A stretch of 64,000 nucleotides of DNA from Asaia prunellae JCM 25354 (GTDB lineage Bacteria > Pseudomonadota > Alphaproteobacteria > Acetobacterales > Acetobacteraceae), in NCBI RefSeq assembly GCF_000613885.1, contig NZ_BAJV01000017.1, positions 1-64,000 on the forward strand, given 5' to 3'. Every line of letters starts with the position of its first letter. Position 1 is the stretch's first letter. The notes below the pieces were generated by a model. The model saw nothing but the letters and a program-made list of their open reading frames with translations, was not told where the DNA came from and searched no databases. Below, piece after piece: positions 49,847 to 59,380 of the stretch. A program made the position numbers and the translations under genes.

Positions 49847-50071
49847 ATGGACGTTACTGCTGCTCGCGAAATCGGTGCCGGTATTGCTGTTATCGCTCTT
49901 GCCGGTGTCGGCATCGGCCTCGGCAACATCTTTTCCACGCTGGTGAGCTCAATTGCCCGCAACCCGGCTGCTCGCCCGCATGTGTTCGGCCTCGGCATGC
50001 TCGGCTTCGCACTGACGGAAGCTGTTGCGCTTTTCGCTCTTCTGATCGCCTTCCTGATCCTGTTCGTCTGA
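49847..50071 (+). CDS. atpE: ATP synthase F0 subunit c
   Basis: The 74-residue proteolipid has two helices. The first has the glycine-rich pattern [20 protein letters not shown], the loop is ARNPAA, and the second carries the proton-binding Glu in [22 protein letters not shown]. The frame is intact. Confidence 0.96.
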   Translation: MDVTAAREIGAGIAVIALAGVGIGLGNIFSTLVSSIARNPAARPHVFGLGMLGFALTEAVALFALLIAFLILFV

Positions 50072-50092
50072 TTAGAGAGGCAGGGTAAAGTC

Positions 50093-50693
50093 ATGCGCCT
50101 TCCGTCTCGTAATCTCGCTGCCCCGCTGGCCATTGCGCTTGCGCTTGGCGCTGTGCCGGGACGGGCCTGGGCAGCTGGCATGCCGCAGCTCGACTTCGCC
50201 AACCCCCTGCTTATCGCAGGTGGTCTGGGGCGCAGTCATTTTTGCGGTTTTCTACTTTGTTCTGAGTCGCTCGGCCCTGCCGCGTATCGAAGGGGTTCTG
50301 ACCCATCGACGCAACCGGATCGAGGGCGATCTTGATATTGCCCGCCGTGCCCGTGACGACGCTGATCGCGCCGTTGACGAGCTGCGCCGTGCGCGCCACG
50401 ATGCAGCCGCTCAGGCACAGGCCAATATCGACCGGGTTGTTCAGGAAGCCCGTATGGCTGCCGAGGCTCAGACCCACGAAATGAATCATCGGCTTATGGC
50501 TGATATCGCCGAGGCCGAGAAGCGTATCGCTTCTGCACGTGTCGACGCGCTTGCAAGCCTGCCAGGCGTTGCCGCAGATACAGCTCAGAGTCTGATCGAG
50601 AAACTGCTTCGTCCCTCCGGGCTCGGAACGACCATCTCGAAAGATCAGGTGGAGAGCGCCGTTCAGGCCGGTCTCTCGGCAAGCAGAGGCTAA
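50093..50693 (+). CDS. atpF': ATP synthase F0 subunit b' (frameshifted)
   Basis: The b' subunit is part of the peripheral stalk. An N-terminal signal-like segment (LAAPLAIALALGAVPGRAWA) precedes [31 protein letters not shown], the membrane anchor. A long charged helix follows (HRRNRIEGDLDIARRARDDADRAV to AEKRIASARVDALASLPGVAAD). The anchor is interrupted at about 50215-50218, where two bases are missing between LLIA and QVVWG. The distinct b' and b genes are typical of alphaproteobacteria. Restored length is about 201 residues. Confidence 0.92.
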
Positions 50694-50705
50694 GGAAGTC
50701 ACGCG

Positions 50706-51233
50706 ATGTTCCACGATCAGCGTTTTTATGTCGCTATTTCCTTCGTTCTCTTCTTCGTCCTGTTTGGCGGTAAGCTATGGAAGGCGATTTCTGCCATCCT
50801 CGATGCCCGTGCAGAGCAGGTCCGCAGCAATCTTGATGAAGCAAGCCGTCTTCGTCGCGAAGCGGAAAAGATGCTTGAGGATGCCACGCGTGAGCGTGAG
50901 CAGGCGTTTGCAGAGTCCCGCGCCCTGATCGAACGGTCGCGTCAGGAAGCCGCCACAATAGCGGAAAACGCCCGTCGTGAAGCAGAGGCTGTTGCCGGGC
51001 GCCGTGAGCAGATGGCACGTGATCGTATTGCGGCTTCGGAACGTGCTGCAGTTCGTGAAATGCGTGAGCTTGCTGCTGATGCCGCCATCAAGGCGGCACG
51101 CAGCCTGCTTGCACAACATCTCGGGACTGAACAGGCAGGGGCTTCTGCTCTTCTCGACTCCGCTATCAGCGATCTGCCACAGGCTCTCAGGGCATCCAAC
51201 GAAGCCGGATCGCGCAGCCAGAACGCTGCCTGA
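50706..51233 (+). CDS. atpF: ATP synthase F0 subunit b
   Basis: The 175-residue protein has an N-terminal membrane helix (RFYVAISFVLFFVLFGGKLW). A long, highly charged helix of the stalk type follows (ILDARAEQVRSNLDEASRLRREAEKMLEDATRERE and so on). It ends in a low-complexity Ser/Ala tail. It is the last F0 gene; the F1 genes are not in the window. Confidence 0.94.
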   Translation: MFHDQRFYVAISFVLFFVLFGGKLWKAISAILDARAEQVRSNLDEASRLRREAEKMLEDATREREQAFAESRALIERSRQEAATIAENARREAEAVAGRREQMARDRIAASERAAVREMRELAADAAIKAARSLLAQHLGTEQAGASALLDSAISDLPQALRASNEAGSRSQNAA

Positions 51234-51284
51234 TTATCTGTCCCGGGCCGCTTGCAGTCCGGACAAGCCATAGGCGGTTCAGCC

Positions 51285-52010
51285 ATGAGTGTTCGTCTCT
51301 CCGTCGTTATTGCTGTTCTCAATGAAGCGGAAAATATCCGCCCCGTTTGTGAGGAACTCGCAAACGTCTTCGAGAATGACCCCGAAATCGAACTGATCTT
51401 TGTTGATGATGGCAGCACGGACCGAACGGTCGAGGCGCTTCTTGCCGAGCGTATGCGTGTGTTGCCGGGTCTGCGTCTTCTGAGTCACGACCGGCGTCGC
51501 GGCAAGTCAGCTGCCCTGCGCACCGGTATTGAGGCTGCAAAGGGTCATTGGATCGCGACACTCGACGGTGACGGCCAGGATGATCCTGCTGTTATCATAG
51601 ACATGCTCAAGCGGGCCGAAGCCTGCCAGGATGGCGAGCCTCTGGTGGTCGGTGTACGCCTCAAGCGTAATGACCGCCTCTCACGTGTCATTGCCACGAG
51701 ATTTGCGAATGGCCTGCGTCGACGTCTGCTGAAAGATGGCTGCCCTGATACGGGCGCCCCCATGAAGCTTTTTGCCCGCTCTGCTTTTCTGCGTATTCCC
51801 CAGTTCGAGGGGGTACATCGTTTTCTGCCCGCATTGCTTGGCTGCTATGGAGCAGAACTGATCTGTGTCGAGACGCGCCATCGGGCGCGCCTGCACGGAC
51901 AGTCCAAATATACCAATTTCAATCGCGCGCTTGTTGGCATCCGTGATCTTCTGGGTGTCATGTGGCTGCTCAATCGCACGAGACTGCCGGGCCGCGTAAC
52001 CGAACGCTGA
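51285..52010 (+). CDS. Family 2 glycosyltransferase, DPM1/ArnC-like
   Basis: The 241-residue enzyme has VVIAVLNEAENIRPVCEEL, ELIFVDDGSTDRTVEAL with its metal-binding Asp residues, and ATLDGDGQDDPAVI. The C-terminal part has RHRARLHGQSKYTNFNRALVGIRDLLGV. Such enzymes move a sugar to undecaprenyl or dolichyl phosphate. It has at most a short membrane-associated tail. The ArnT-like transferase begins 8 bp downstream, so the pair probably makes and then uses a lipid-linked sugar. Confidence 0.9.
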   Translation: MSVRLSVVIAVLNEAENIRPVCEELANVFENDPEIELIFVDDGSTDRTVEALLAERMRVLPGLRLLSHDRRRGKSAALRTGIEAAKGHWIATLDGDGQDDPAVIIDMLKRAEACQDGEPLVVGVRLKRNDRLSRVIATRFANGLRRRLLKDGCPDTGAPMKLFARSAFLRIPQFEGVHRFLPALLGCYGAELICVETRHRARLHGQSKYTNFNRALVGIRDLLGVMWLLNRTRLPGRVTER

Positions 52011-52018
52011 GGGCTCTC

Positions 52019-53669
52019 ATGACTCTGACCTGGCGCCATTATCTTGGCGTGGCTTTGCTGACCCTGCTGATTTTTCTGCCGGGACGGATGAGTCTTGTCC
52101 CCCTCGACCGGGACGAGCCACGCTATATGGAAGCCTCGGCCCAGATGCTTGAGAGCGGCAATTTCATCGATGTCCGATTTCTGGATCAGCCACGCTATTT
52201 GCAACCTGCCGGCATTTACTGGCTTGAGGCGGGGGCCCAGAAGATCTTTGGTGGTCCCCATGACCGTCACATAGCCTGGCCTTATCGCATTCCCAGCCTG
52301 ATTGCTGCTGTTTCTGCTGTCACACTGACAGCCTATCTGGGCGCAACATTGTTCGGTGGGCTCACTGGTCTCGTGGCGGCAGCCCTGCTTGCGGTTTCGA
52401 CCCTGCTCACCGCTGAAGGGCGAATGGCGACGATCGATACGGTGTTGCTGCTTGATATCCTTCTGGTCGAGACGGCGCTTTTGCGGGCTTATCTTGACCA
52501 GCAGCGAAACCGGACAACGTCTCTGGGCATTGCTCTGCTCTACTGGGGCGCACTGGGATGCGGGCTGATGCTCAAGGGGCCTGTGGTGTTGATCCCGGGT
52601 TTTGCAACTCCGCTAGCCTTGCGTGTGATCGATCGTCAGGCAGTCTGGTTTGCCCGTCTTCGTCCTCGCTGGGGATGGCTTGTAACGCTCGCGTTTGTGT
52701 TGCCTGGTGCATTGCGATTGGTGTCGTCAGCCATGGGGCCTTTTTCTCCCACTCGGTGGGGACCAATTTTCTTGGTAAGATCGGCCATGGTCAACAGGCC
52801 CATGCTTGCCGCCCGGTTTTCATGTCGTGGTGTTTTTGCTGGCTTTCTGGCCGGGCTCCCTATTTCTCGTACTTGGTTTGCCCGCGATCTGGTCGCGTCA
52901 TCGCGAGCCTGCTGTGCGCTTCCTGCTCTGCTGGATTGTGCCTCACTGGCTCGTCTTCGAGGCGATTGCGACCAAATTGCCGCATTATGTGCTGCCTACC
53001 TATCCAGCTATTGCAATACTGGCAGCAGCTAGCCTGACCAAATGGCCCTTGCGTCGACCAAAAGCGGTCTGGGCACGCGGTCTGATGGGGCTGTATACCC
53101 TGCTCTGGGGGATGCTGGCGGCTGGTTTCGTTGTCGCTGGGGTCATTCTGCTCTGGAAGAGTGAAGGCCAGCTCAATTACGGAGCGCTTATTGCGGTTTT
53201 TGGTGCGCTGCCTCTCGTCCTTTATGCATTCTGGCTGCTCTGGAAAGCACGGCGGCTTCATGCTGCCTGGGTCATTATCGCCGCCGCTGTAGTAGTGCAT
53301 GCGGGTATTTTCCTGACCGTAATTCCCAATCTGGGCCTGTTGCAGCTCGCCCCGCGAGCCGCTGCTCTTTACGATGACTATCGTCCCTGTGAGAACAGTA
53401 CGCTCGTCTCGGTTTCCTATTCCGAACCAAGTCTCGCTTTTCTGGCCGGATCAAATACAAAGCTGCTGGGTGTACCCAAGGCGGCGGAGTATCTTGCAGC
53501 CAATTCTTCCTGCGCACTCGTCCTTGTTGATCGAAAGGATGAGGCTGCACTTATCAGCCGGATGCTGGAGAAAGGGTTTGCTCTGACGGAATATGGCCGA
53601 GTGACCGGACTGAACTATTCCAATGGCCACCATCTTGATCTGGGACTTTATGCGCCTGCCCGGAAATAG
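52019..53669 (+). CDS. ArnT-like family 39 glycosyltransferase (frameshifted)
   Basis: This multi-spanning inner-membrane enzyme moves a sugar from a lipid carrier, in the ArnT family to lipid A. The N-terminus has PLDRDEPRYMEASAQMLESGNF and FLDQPRYLQPAGIYWL with the catalytic Asp/Glu region. Many helices follow. Breaks at 52703-52704 (CC for CCC) and about 52804-52815 hide a conserved middle part: LPWCIAIGVVSHGAFFSHSVGTNFLGKIGHGQ, then PPGFHVVVFLLAFWPGSL. The C-terminus has KLPHYVLPTYPAIAIL and a soluble tail. Restored length is about 551 residues, typical of the family. A lipid A target is inferred. Confidence 0.9.
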
Positions 53670-53701
53670 GCAGGGGCAATGATAATTTTGAAGACGGGAC
53701 T

Positions 53702-53729
53702 GAAAGCCAGAAGGCTTTCTTATCTCCTC
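53702..53729 (+). terminator. Weak terminator after the ArnT-like gene
   Basis: GAAAGCC (53702-53708) pairs with GGCTTTC (53713-53719) around AGAA, followed by TTATCTCCTCTTC. It lies 33 bp after the stop. Confidence 0.4.
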
Positions 53730-53761
53730 TTCAAGTAATCATCTTTCTCGGATAAGTCCAG

Positions 53762-53893
53762 TCAGGCTGTTCTGTCTGCAGCGATCGTTGCAACAAGAAG
53801 TGCAGCAATGACAGGGGTGAAAGAGATCATTGTCAATGCGCTGAGTGCAGTAAGCGGGTGGGCGATAAGATTGGCAATTTCAACGGTGAACAT
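53762..53893 (-). CDS. Possible 43-residue membrane microprotein
   Basis: The 404-bp gap between the ArnT-like gene and the DUF2721 gene holds one credible small frame on the minus strand. It starts at ATG 53893 (MFTVEIANLIAHPLTALSAL) and ends at TGA 53762. The second half (FTPVIAALLVATIAA) is a membrane-helix-like stretch. A weak GGAAA lies about 8 bases upstream. I recognise no family. It lies downstream of the minus-strand DUF2721 gene. The rest of the gap is AT-richer than its surroundings, and I saw no other feature in it. Confidence 0.35.
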   Translation of the reverse strand: MFTVEIANLIAHPLTALSALTMISFTPVIAALLVATIAADRTA

Positions 53894-54073
53894 CAGGTTT
53901 TTCCAAGATATTTGAAGTGTGGCGGCGGAAAAAGCGCTCAAACCTGATCAAAGACAATCGTCGAAAACGCGCTTCAGCAATGCAGTAAATGCATGGAACG
54001 AACTGTATATCTATTTGATCGTTATTTGCCTGGTATTATGGTAATAAAATTACTCTCTTGCCTAGGGAGACCG

Positions 54074-54586
54074 CTATCTTGTTGCTTTGATCACAGGCAC
54101 CGGCTTGGGGAGAGCCCCGTCTCTTTTCAGGCCGTGCCAGGCAAGAAAGGTATCAGCTAGGAATGCCGAAAGTGCTCCCACAGTGCAGAAAAGCGCGCCG
54201 CCAAACAGAAAGATGAGCCAGGCTACCGTCTGACTGTTGTGAAGACTGCCGACGAACAGGGCCAGAGCGGCGCCACAGGTTGAAGCGCCTCCCACACCAC
54301 CAAGCATGACTGCAGAATCGAGAGCAAAAATGCGACGCCGCAAACGGCGCTGGTGACGTTCGAGCCGAGCTGTTTCGTCATTATCCTCGTTTGTCTCGTT
54401 CAGGCGGTGGGCTACCTCTTCCACATGATCGGACACGCGGGCGAGCCGCGTATTGAAGAGTGTCAGGAGGGACGCCACGCCTGACAGCATGAAGACAGGG
54501 GTTAACGCGACCTGAATGACATGTGCCACGCTATCGATCGGTTCGGGTGCCAGAAGAGCATTAAGGCCGACGGGGTCGAGCGGCAT
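54074..54586 (-). CDS. DUF2721 family membrane protein
   Basis: The 170-residue protein carries VIQVALTPVFMLSGVASLLTLFNTRLARVSDHVEEV, the DUF2721 signature. A basic helical segment follows (RLERHQRRLRRRIFALDSAVML), then two more membrane helices (ASTCGAALALFVGSL and WLIFLFGGALFCTVGALSAFLADTFL). Function is unknown. It is divergent from the creatininase-family gene. Confidence 0.8.
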   Translation of the reverse strand: MPLDPVGLNALLAPEPIDSVAHVIQVALTPVFMLSGVASLLTLFNTRLARVSDHVEEVAHRLNETNEDNDETARLERHQRRLRRRIFALDSAVMLGGVGGASTCGAALALFVGSLHNSQTVAWLIFLFGGALFCTVGALSAFLADTFLAWHGLKRDGALPKPVPVIKATR

Positions 54587-54729
54587 GGGGACGGTGGCTC
54601 CATAACTGATGTGAAATCAGTGATGTGTTTTACAGTGCCAGCAAAACTCTGCAACATCGAGACCAGGCTCTGGCGCCAGTCTGCACCTGTGATAGAACAA
54701 GGGACGTTTCTTTTGAGGAAATCTCGAGC

Positions 54730-55542
54730 GTGACCTTTATTACCTGCCTGCGTCCTGTCGCACGTCAGTTGTTCATGGCGTTGACTATTCTATATGGAGC
54801 GACACATGCGGCTCATGCCGGGACAGTTTCCTTTGAAAAACTGACCTGGACCGAGATTCAGGCGCAGATCCAGAATGGAACCGATACGATTATCGTTCCT
54901 GTCGGTGGTACGGAGCAGAGTGGTCCCTATATTGCGGTCGGCAAGCATAATATCCGGGCGCAGGTTCAGGCAGAGCATATTGCCGGGCGTCTTGGGCATG
55001 CGCTGGTCGCACCGGTCATTGCCTATGTGCCTGAGGGCACTACGACGCCGCGCAGTTCGCATATGCGTTTCGCCGGGACAATATCGATTCCGCCCGCCGT
55101 GTTTGAAGGTCTGATTGAAGGGGCTGGCGAGAGTTTTCACGTTCAGGGGTTCCGCCATGTGATTTTCATTGCAGATCACGGTGGATATTTGTCCTATCTC
55201 AAGGCAGCTGTGGCAAAGCTGAACAATAAATGGCGTGGCCAGGGGGATGCCCTCTATCTGGCGGCATATTATGACAGTATTGGCGGCGCATTTGCCGATA
55301 CGCTACGTCAGAGAGGATATGGCGCTGCCCTCGGCAAACATGCCGATCTGAGTGATACGGCGCTCATGCTGGCCATTGACCCGACCATGGTCAGGCTGGA
55401 CGCGTTGAAAGCAGCACCGCTGCCGGGAATCGCTCAGGGCGTTTACGGAGGAGACCCCCGACCCGCTACCGCGGCGCTGGGAGAGATTGGTACAGAGATT
55501 CAGGTTCAGGCAGCGCTCCGTGCCCTTGGCAAGGCCCGCTGA
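54730..55542 (+). CDS. Exported creatininase-family amidohydrolase
   Basis: From the GTG at 54730 the protein has 270 residues with a signal peptide (FMALTILYGATHAAHA-G). The creatininase fold shows in TIIVPVGGTEQSGPYIAVGKHNIRAQVQAE, SSHMRFAGTISIPP and GFRHVIFIADHGGYLSYLKAA. The first block has the metal-site Glu but Ser and Tyr where GPH-type members have other residues; the KHN part resembles a bacterial subgroup. Family enzymes hydrolyse amide or lactam bonds, and MftE cleaves the mycofactocin precursor. The substrate is unknown. GAGGAA lies about 10 bases before the start. It lies 25 bp before the beta-propeller gene. Confidence 0.83.
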   Translation: MTFITCLRPVARQLFMALTILYGATHAAHAGTVSFEKLTWTEIQAQIQNGTDTIIVPVGGTEQSGPYIAVGKHNIRAQVQAEHIAGRLGHALVAPVIAYVPEGTTTPRSSHMRFAGTISIPPAVFEGLIEGAGESFHVQGFRHVIFIADHGGYLSYLKAAVAKLNNKWRGQGDALYLAAYYDSIGGAFADTLRQRGYGAALGKHADLSDTALMLAIDPTMVRLDALKAAPLPGIAQGVYGGDPRPATAALGEIGTEIQVQAALRALGKAR

Positions 55543-55567
55543 GATGAGTCGTTTTCAAGGAGCATCT

Positions 55568-56875
55568 ATGAAGTTCTCACATCATGCGTTCATCGTATCG
55601 CTGTTCGGCCTGACGCTTGGTGCTGTTCCCGCAGCATGGGCTCAGGACGTCACATCGAATGGCGCTCCGGTTTCCTCTTCACAGTCAGCCAATACGGCAG
55701 TGCCTGCGGCCCCGGCCCAGACCGCTGTACAGGGAGGAACCCCGGCCACGAGTGCAGCCCCTGATGCGACAGTGTCTGGCGCGCCGGTAACGCCTGGCGT
55801 TGTACAGACTATTCCTGGCATGCCTGCGGTTATCGATCCGAAGAATATCTATAGCGAGACGGTCGCCGGCCGTATCTCGCCTGCGATCAAGGATGATCTT
55901 GCCCGCGTCTATGTACCCAATCTGCGTGGTAACAGCGTATCGGTGATCGATCCGGCGACATTCAGGGTGGTCGATACCTTCAAGGTCGGTCGCAGCCCCC
56001 AGCATGTGGTCCCGAGCTGGGATCTGCGTACGCTCTGGGTGACGAACAATGCCGAAGGCAGCAATGATGGCAGCCTGACGCCCATCGACCCGCGCACGGG
56101 CAAGCCTGGCACAGCGGTCAAGGTTGATGATCCCTACAACATGTATTTCACTCCGGATGGCAAATACGCCATCGTGGTAGCCGAAGCGCATGAACGTCTC
56201 GATTTCCGTGATCCGCATAGCATGGCGCTGATCGGCTCTGTTGAAGCCCCGCAATGCAAGGGCATCAATCACGCCGATTTCTCGATAGATGGACGCTATG
56301 CCATCTTCACCTGTGAGTTCGGTGGTTATCTGGCCAAGATTGACACGGTCAATCGCAGCCTTGTCGGCTATCTGAAGCTCTCGAAGGGTGGCATGCCTCA
56401 GGATATCCTCACAGCGCCGGACGGGCATAAGTTCTATATCGCCGACATGCATGCTGATGGTGTGTTTGTGGTTGATGGCGACAGCTTCAGGGAAACGGGT
56501 TTCATTCCGACCGGTCCCGGTACACATGGCGAATACCCTAGCCGTGACGGCAAATTTATGTATGTGGCCAATCGCGGTTCGCACAAGATCCATGGGCCTC
56601 GCCATAGCCCCGGCAGCGTTTCCGTCATTGACTTTGCGACGGACAAGGTGGTCAAGACGTGGCCAATTCCCGGTGGCGGCAGCCCCGACATGGGCAATGT
56701 CAGCGCCGATGGCAAGTTGCTCTGGCTTTCCGGGCGTTTTGATGATGTGGCCTATGCCATCAACACCGAAACCGGCGATGTGAAGAAAATTCCGGTCGGC
56801 GCAGAACCGCATGGTCTGACTGTGTGGCCACAGCCCGGACGTTACAGTGTCGGGCATACCGGTATCCTGCGCTAG
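55568..56875 (+). CDS. Exported YVTN-type beta-propeller protein
   Basis: The 435-residue protein has a signal peptide (VSLFGLTLGAVPAAWA-Q) and an Ala/Pro/Ser/Thr linker (residues 25-85). A seven-bladed propeller follows, with repeats such as ARVYVPNLRGNSVSVIDPATFRVVDTFKVG, GRYAIFTCEFGGYLAKIDT, HKFYIADMHADGVFVVDGDSF and GSVSVIDFATDKVVKTW. Such propellers bind partners or metals and are often linked to periplasmic dehydrogenases. GGAG lies before the ATG. It is in tandem with the creatininase-family gene and probably shares its transcript. Confidence 0.87.
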   Translation: MKFSHHAFIVSLFGLTLGAVPAAWAQDVTSNGAPVSSSQSANTAVPAAPAQTAVQGGTPATSAAPDATVSGAPVTPGVVQTIPGMPAVIDPKNIYSETVAGRISPAIKDDLARVYVPNLRGNSVSVIDPATFRVVDTFKVGRSPQHVVPSWDLRTLWVTNNAEGSNDGSLTPIDPRTGKPGTAVKVDDPYNMYFTPDGKYAIVVAEAHERLDFRDPHSMALIGSVEAPQCKGINHADFSIDGRYAIFTCEFGGYLAKIDTVNRSLVGYLKLSKGGMPQDILTAPDGHKFYIADMHADGVFVVDGDSFRETGFIPTGPGTHGEYPSRDGKFMYVANRGSHKIHGPRHSPGSVSVIDFATDKVVKTWPIPGGGSPDMGNVSADGKLLWLSGRFDDVAYAINTETGDVKKIPVGAEPHGLTVWPQPGRYSVGHTGILR

Positions 56876-57055
56876 TTCTGCTTGGATCATCCTTGTCCTG
56901 TTCCGGCGCTTTGCCGGAGCAGGGTACTTCCGGTATGCCGCGCAAGCGGCAGGAAGGGGTGTCAGCAGACGCACAGTGATGTGACTGGACGCTCGGGGAT
57001 GATGCGCTCCTGTTGAACGTTAACAGGAAGACGTTCATTCAAGGAGTCCGATTAC

Positions 57056-58197
57056 ATGCTGATTTCCGCCCCGACGGATTTTCGCAAGGCCGCTCGTCGC
57101 AAGCTGCCGCCTTTCCTGTTTCACTACATCGATGGCGGGGCCTATGCGGAGCATACGATGCGTCGCAACCAGGCCGATCTGTCGCAGGTGGCGCTGAGAC
57201 AACGCATTCTGCGCAATGTCTCCGGTCTTGATACCTCGGCGACTGTTCTGGGTCAGAAATTCAGTTTTCCTGCGGCTCTTGGCCCGGTCGGGCTGACGGG
57301 CATGTATGCGCGCCGTGGTGAGGTGCAGGCGGCGCGCGCTGCTGCACGCAAGGGCATTCCCTTTACGCTTTCGACTGTTTCTGTCTGTCCTATCGAGGAA
57401 GTGCAGAGCAAGAGCCCGGCGCCGATCTGGTTCCAGCTCTACGTCCTCAAGGACCGGGGTTTCATGCGTAATGTGCTGGAGCGTGCGCGCGATGCAGGCG
57501 TGACAACGCTGGTTTTCACGGTGGATATGCCGACACCGGGAGCGCGCTATCGCGACGTACATTCGGGTATGTCAGGTCCTTATGCCGCCGCGCGGCGTAT
57601 CGCTCAGGCTGTGCTTCATCCTGAATGGGCATGGGATGTTGGTCTCCGGGGCACACCTCATGATCTGGGTAACATCTCGACCTATCGCGGTCACCCGACC
57701 AAGCTTGAGGATTATATCGGCTGGCTAGCCAGAATTTCGATCCGTCGATCAGCTGGAAGGATCTGGAATGGATCCGGACTTTCTGGAAAGGATCAATGCT
57801 GATCAAGGGGATTCTTGATCCTGAGGATGCGAAGGACGCTGTCCGTTTCGGAGCCGATGGGATCATCGTATCCAATCACGGGGGGAGACAGCTCGACGGT
57901 GTGTTGTCAAGCTGTCGCGCCTTGCCACCAATTGCTGACGCGGTAAAAAGCGAGCTGACGGTTCTCGCCGATTCCGGGATACGGTCCGGTCTGGATATTG
58001 CGCGCATGGTGGCTCTTGGCGCTGATGCTGTACTTCTGGGACGTGCCTATATCTATGCTCTGGCAGCAGGGGGCCAACGGGGCGTTACCAAGCTTCTGGA
58101 TTTGATGGAGCAGGAGTTGCGGGTAGCCATGACCCTGACCGGCGCCCGATCGATCAGCGAGATCACGTCGGACAGTCTTGTAAAAGCCATGGGCTGA
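57056..58197 (+). CDS. lldD: FMN-dependent L-lactate dehydrogenase-type enzyme (frameshifted)
   Basis: The enzyme oxidises an alpha-hydroxy acid, most likely L-lactate, and passes electrons to quinone. It begins with [31 protein letters not shown] and has [34 protein letters not shown] and [12 protein letters not shown]. After the break near 57731-57735 the second half has [12 protein letters not shown] with the FMN-site Lys, [49 protein letters not shown]. One added base restores [24 protein letters not shown]. Restored length is about 381 residues. LldD-type FMN dehydrogenases also include MftD, so the substrate is not proven. Confidence 0.88.
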
Positions 58198-58266
58198 TAT
58201 GATGTCATGCGGCCCTCGTCTGAGGGTCGCCTTGCCTCCTCCATGACCAGGCAGGTTCTGTGAGCA

Positions 58267-59187
58267 TCAGAGCGGTATCTGGAATTGCAGCCAATAGCGG
58301 TCACCGCGTGTGCTGTTCTGCACCCCCATTTCATGTTGCCATTTGAGAGCAACGGCATAAGGCGGCCTGAAGAACCAGATGAGCTGCGGGCCCAGCGCGT
58401 ATTTGGCGAGACGGTTGCCATCTCCCACACGACGCCCGTTCTGCACATCATTGGTGAATTGCGACGTCACGAAGCCGTTCAGCCCGAGGCGGAGCTGTGG
58501 CAGGGCGGGCATAATCATGTAATTCGCACCGAAATCGATATTGATGACATTACCTGATTTGTAATCGGTTGCCCCGTTCTTTGCATTGATCTGCAGCTCG
58601 CCTTCGGCTGAGACATCAAAACGCTTCGTAGGCGTCCAGGTCAGCGCGGCTTCCTGATTGAAGCCGAAGACATGGGTTGATTCGCTGACAGGATCGGTCT
58701 TGCTGAACGAGCCGATGGGAAGAAACGCGCCTTCACCCAGATACACATGGAGTTTGGGCGTATGCCATGAGAGATAGAGTGGTGCGAGATACAGCCAGTT
58801 TGCGCCAAAGGCCGTGCCGCCCTGACCACCCGCCCGCAAGGTGAGGCTGTTGAGTGCCAGAATAGCGCTGCTTGAGATCGTTGCCCCCATAAACTGGCTG
58901 TTCCAGCTGTGAAAAAGTCGTGCGGCATTCGCGATAGCGGTGGCGCGGAATCCCGGTACGGCGGATTTTCTGTTTGTGCTCGAATAGGCCCCGTTGGGGT
59001 TCACCACAAAATAATCCTGCCACAACGTCTGACCCGGTGCGGGCGTCAGGGCAGGATAGATCGTCTGAACACCTGAGGCCCAGTTGGTCTGTCCACCTTC
59101 AGTGGCTTTTGTTTCTGACATGATGCCCGGCATGAATACGCCTGTACAAAGCGCAAGGATCAGGTCGGTTTTCAGGAACTGTTTCAT
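58267..59187 (-). CDS. Outer-membrane transporter of the phenol MetA-pathway family (SphA-like)
   Basis: The 306-residue protein starts with an export signal (LKTDLILALCTGVFMPG) and then reads as a beta-barrel of the PF13557 type: alternating aromatic strands, LYLAPLYLSWHTPKLHVYLGEGAFLPIGSF, VFGFNQEAALTWTPTKRFDVSAEGELQINAKNGATDYKSGNVINIDFG and a final WLQFQIPL with a terminal hydrophobic residue. Such barrels are thought to take up hydrophobic small molecules. It is divergent from the AraC regulator of the aldoxime-nitrile cluster, which suggests uptake of the same substrate. Confidence 0.83.
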   Translation of the reverse strand: MKQFLKTDLILALCTGVFMPGIMSETKATEGGQTNWASGVQTIYPALTPAPGQTLWQDYFVVNPNGAYSSTNRKSAVPGFRATAIANAARLFHSWNSQFMGATISSSAILALNSLTLRAGGQGGTAFGANWLYLAPLYLSWHTPKLHVYLGEGAFLPIGSFSKTDPVSESTHVFGFNQEAALTWTPTKRFDVSAEGELQINAKNGATDYKSGNVINIDFGANYMIMPALPQLRLGLNGFVTSQFTNDVQNGRRVGDGNRLAKYALGPQLIWFFRPPYAVALKWQHEMGVQNSTRGDRYWLQFQIPL

Positions 59188-59280
59188 CTCACCCCCGCTT
59201 GAAATCGAGAGGAAATGTCAGCACGCAGGTGGGATAGGCTCTTGTCCGGGAGAGAGCGTTTTCTTGTCTGTGTCGCCGGA

Positions 59281-59301
59281 ATTGTCCCAAAGCGGAACAA
59301 T
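59281..59301. promoter_or_regulatory. Candidate operator of the AraC-type regulator
   Basis: ATTGTCCC, a five-base spacer AAAGC and GGAACAAT form an inverted repeat with 7 of 8 positions matched. It lies between the divergent outer-membrane protein and araC genes. The half-site TTGTTCC recurs upstream of the nitrilase gene. Confidence 0.45.
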
Positions 59302-59380
59302 AACGATACCGAAACATTCTATCCCATGCTAGGCGATGGGCTATATGGGCGGACAAGGATAGTGACGGAGGCAGAGTGAC

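Noticed and set aside
55685-56974. Minus-strand open frame of 429 codons opposite the beta-propeller gene
   Set aside because: The plus strand encodes a clear exported propeller with signal peptide and repeats; the antisense frame has no family features.
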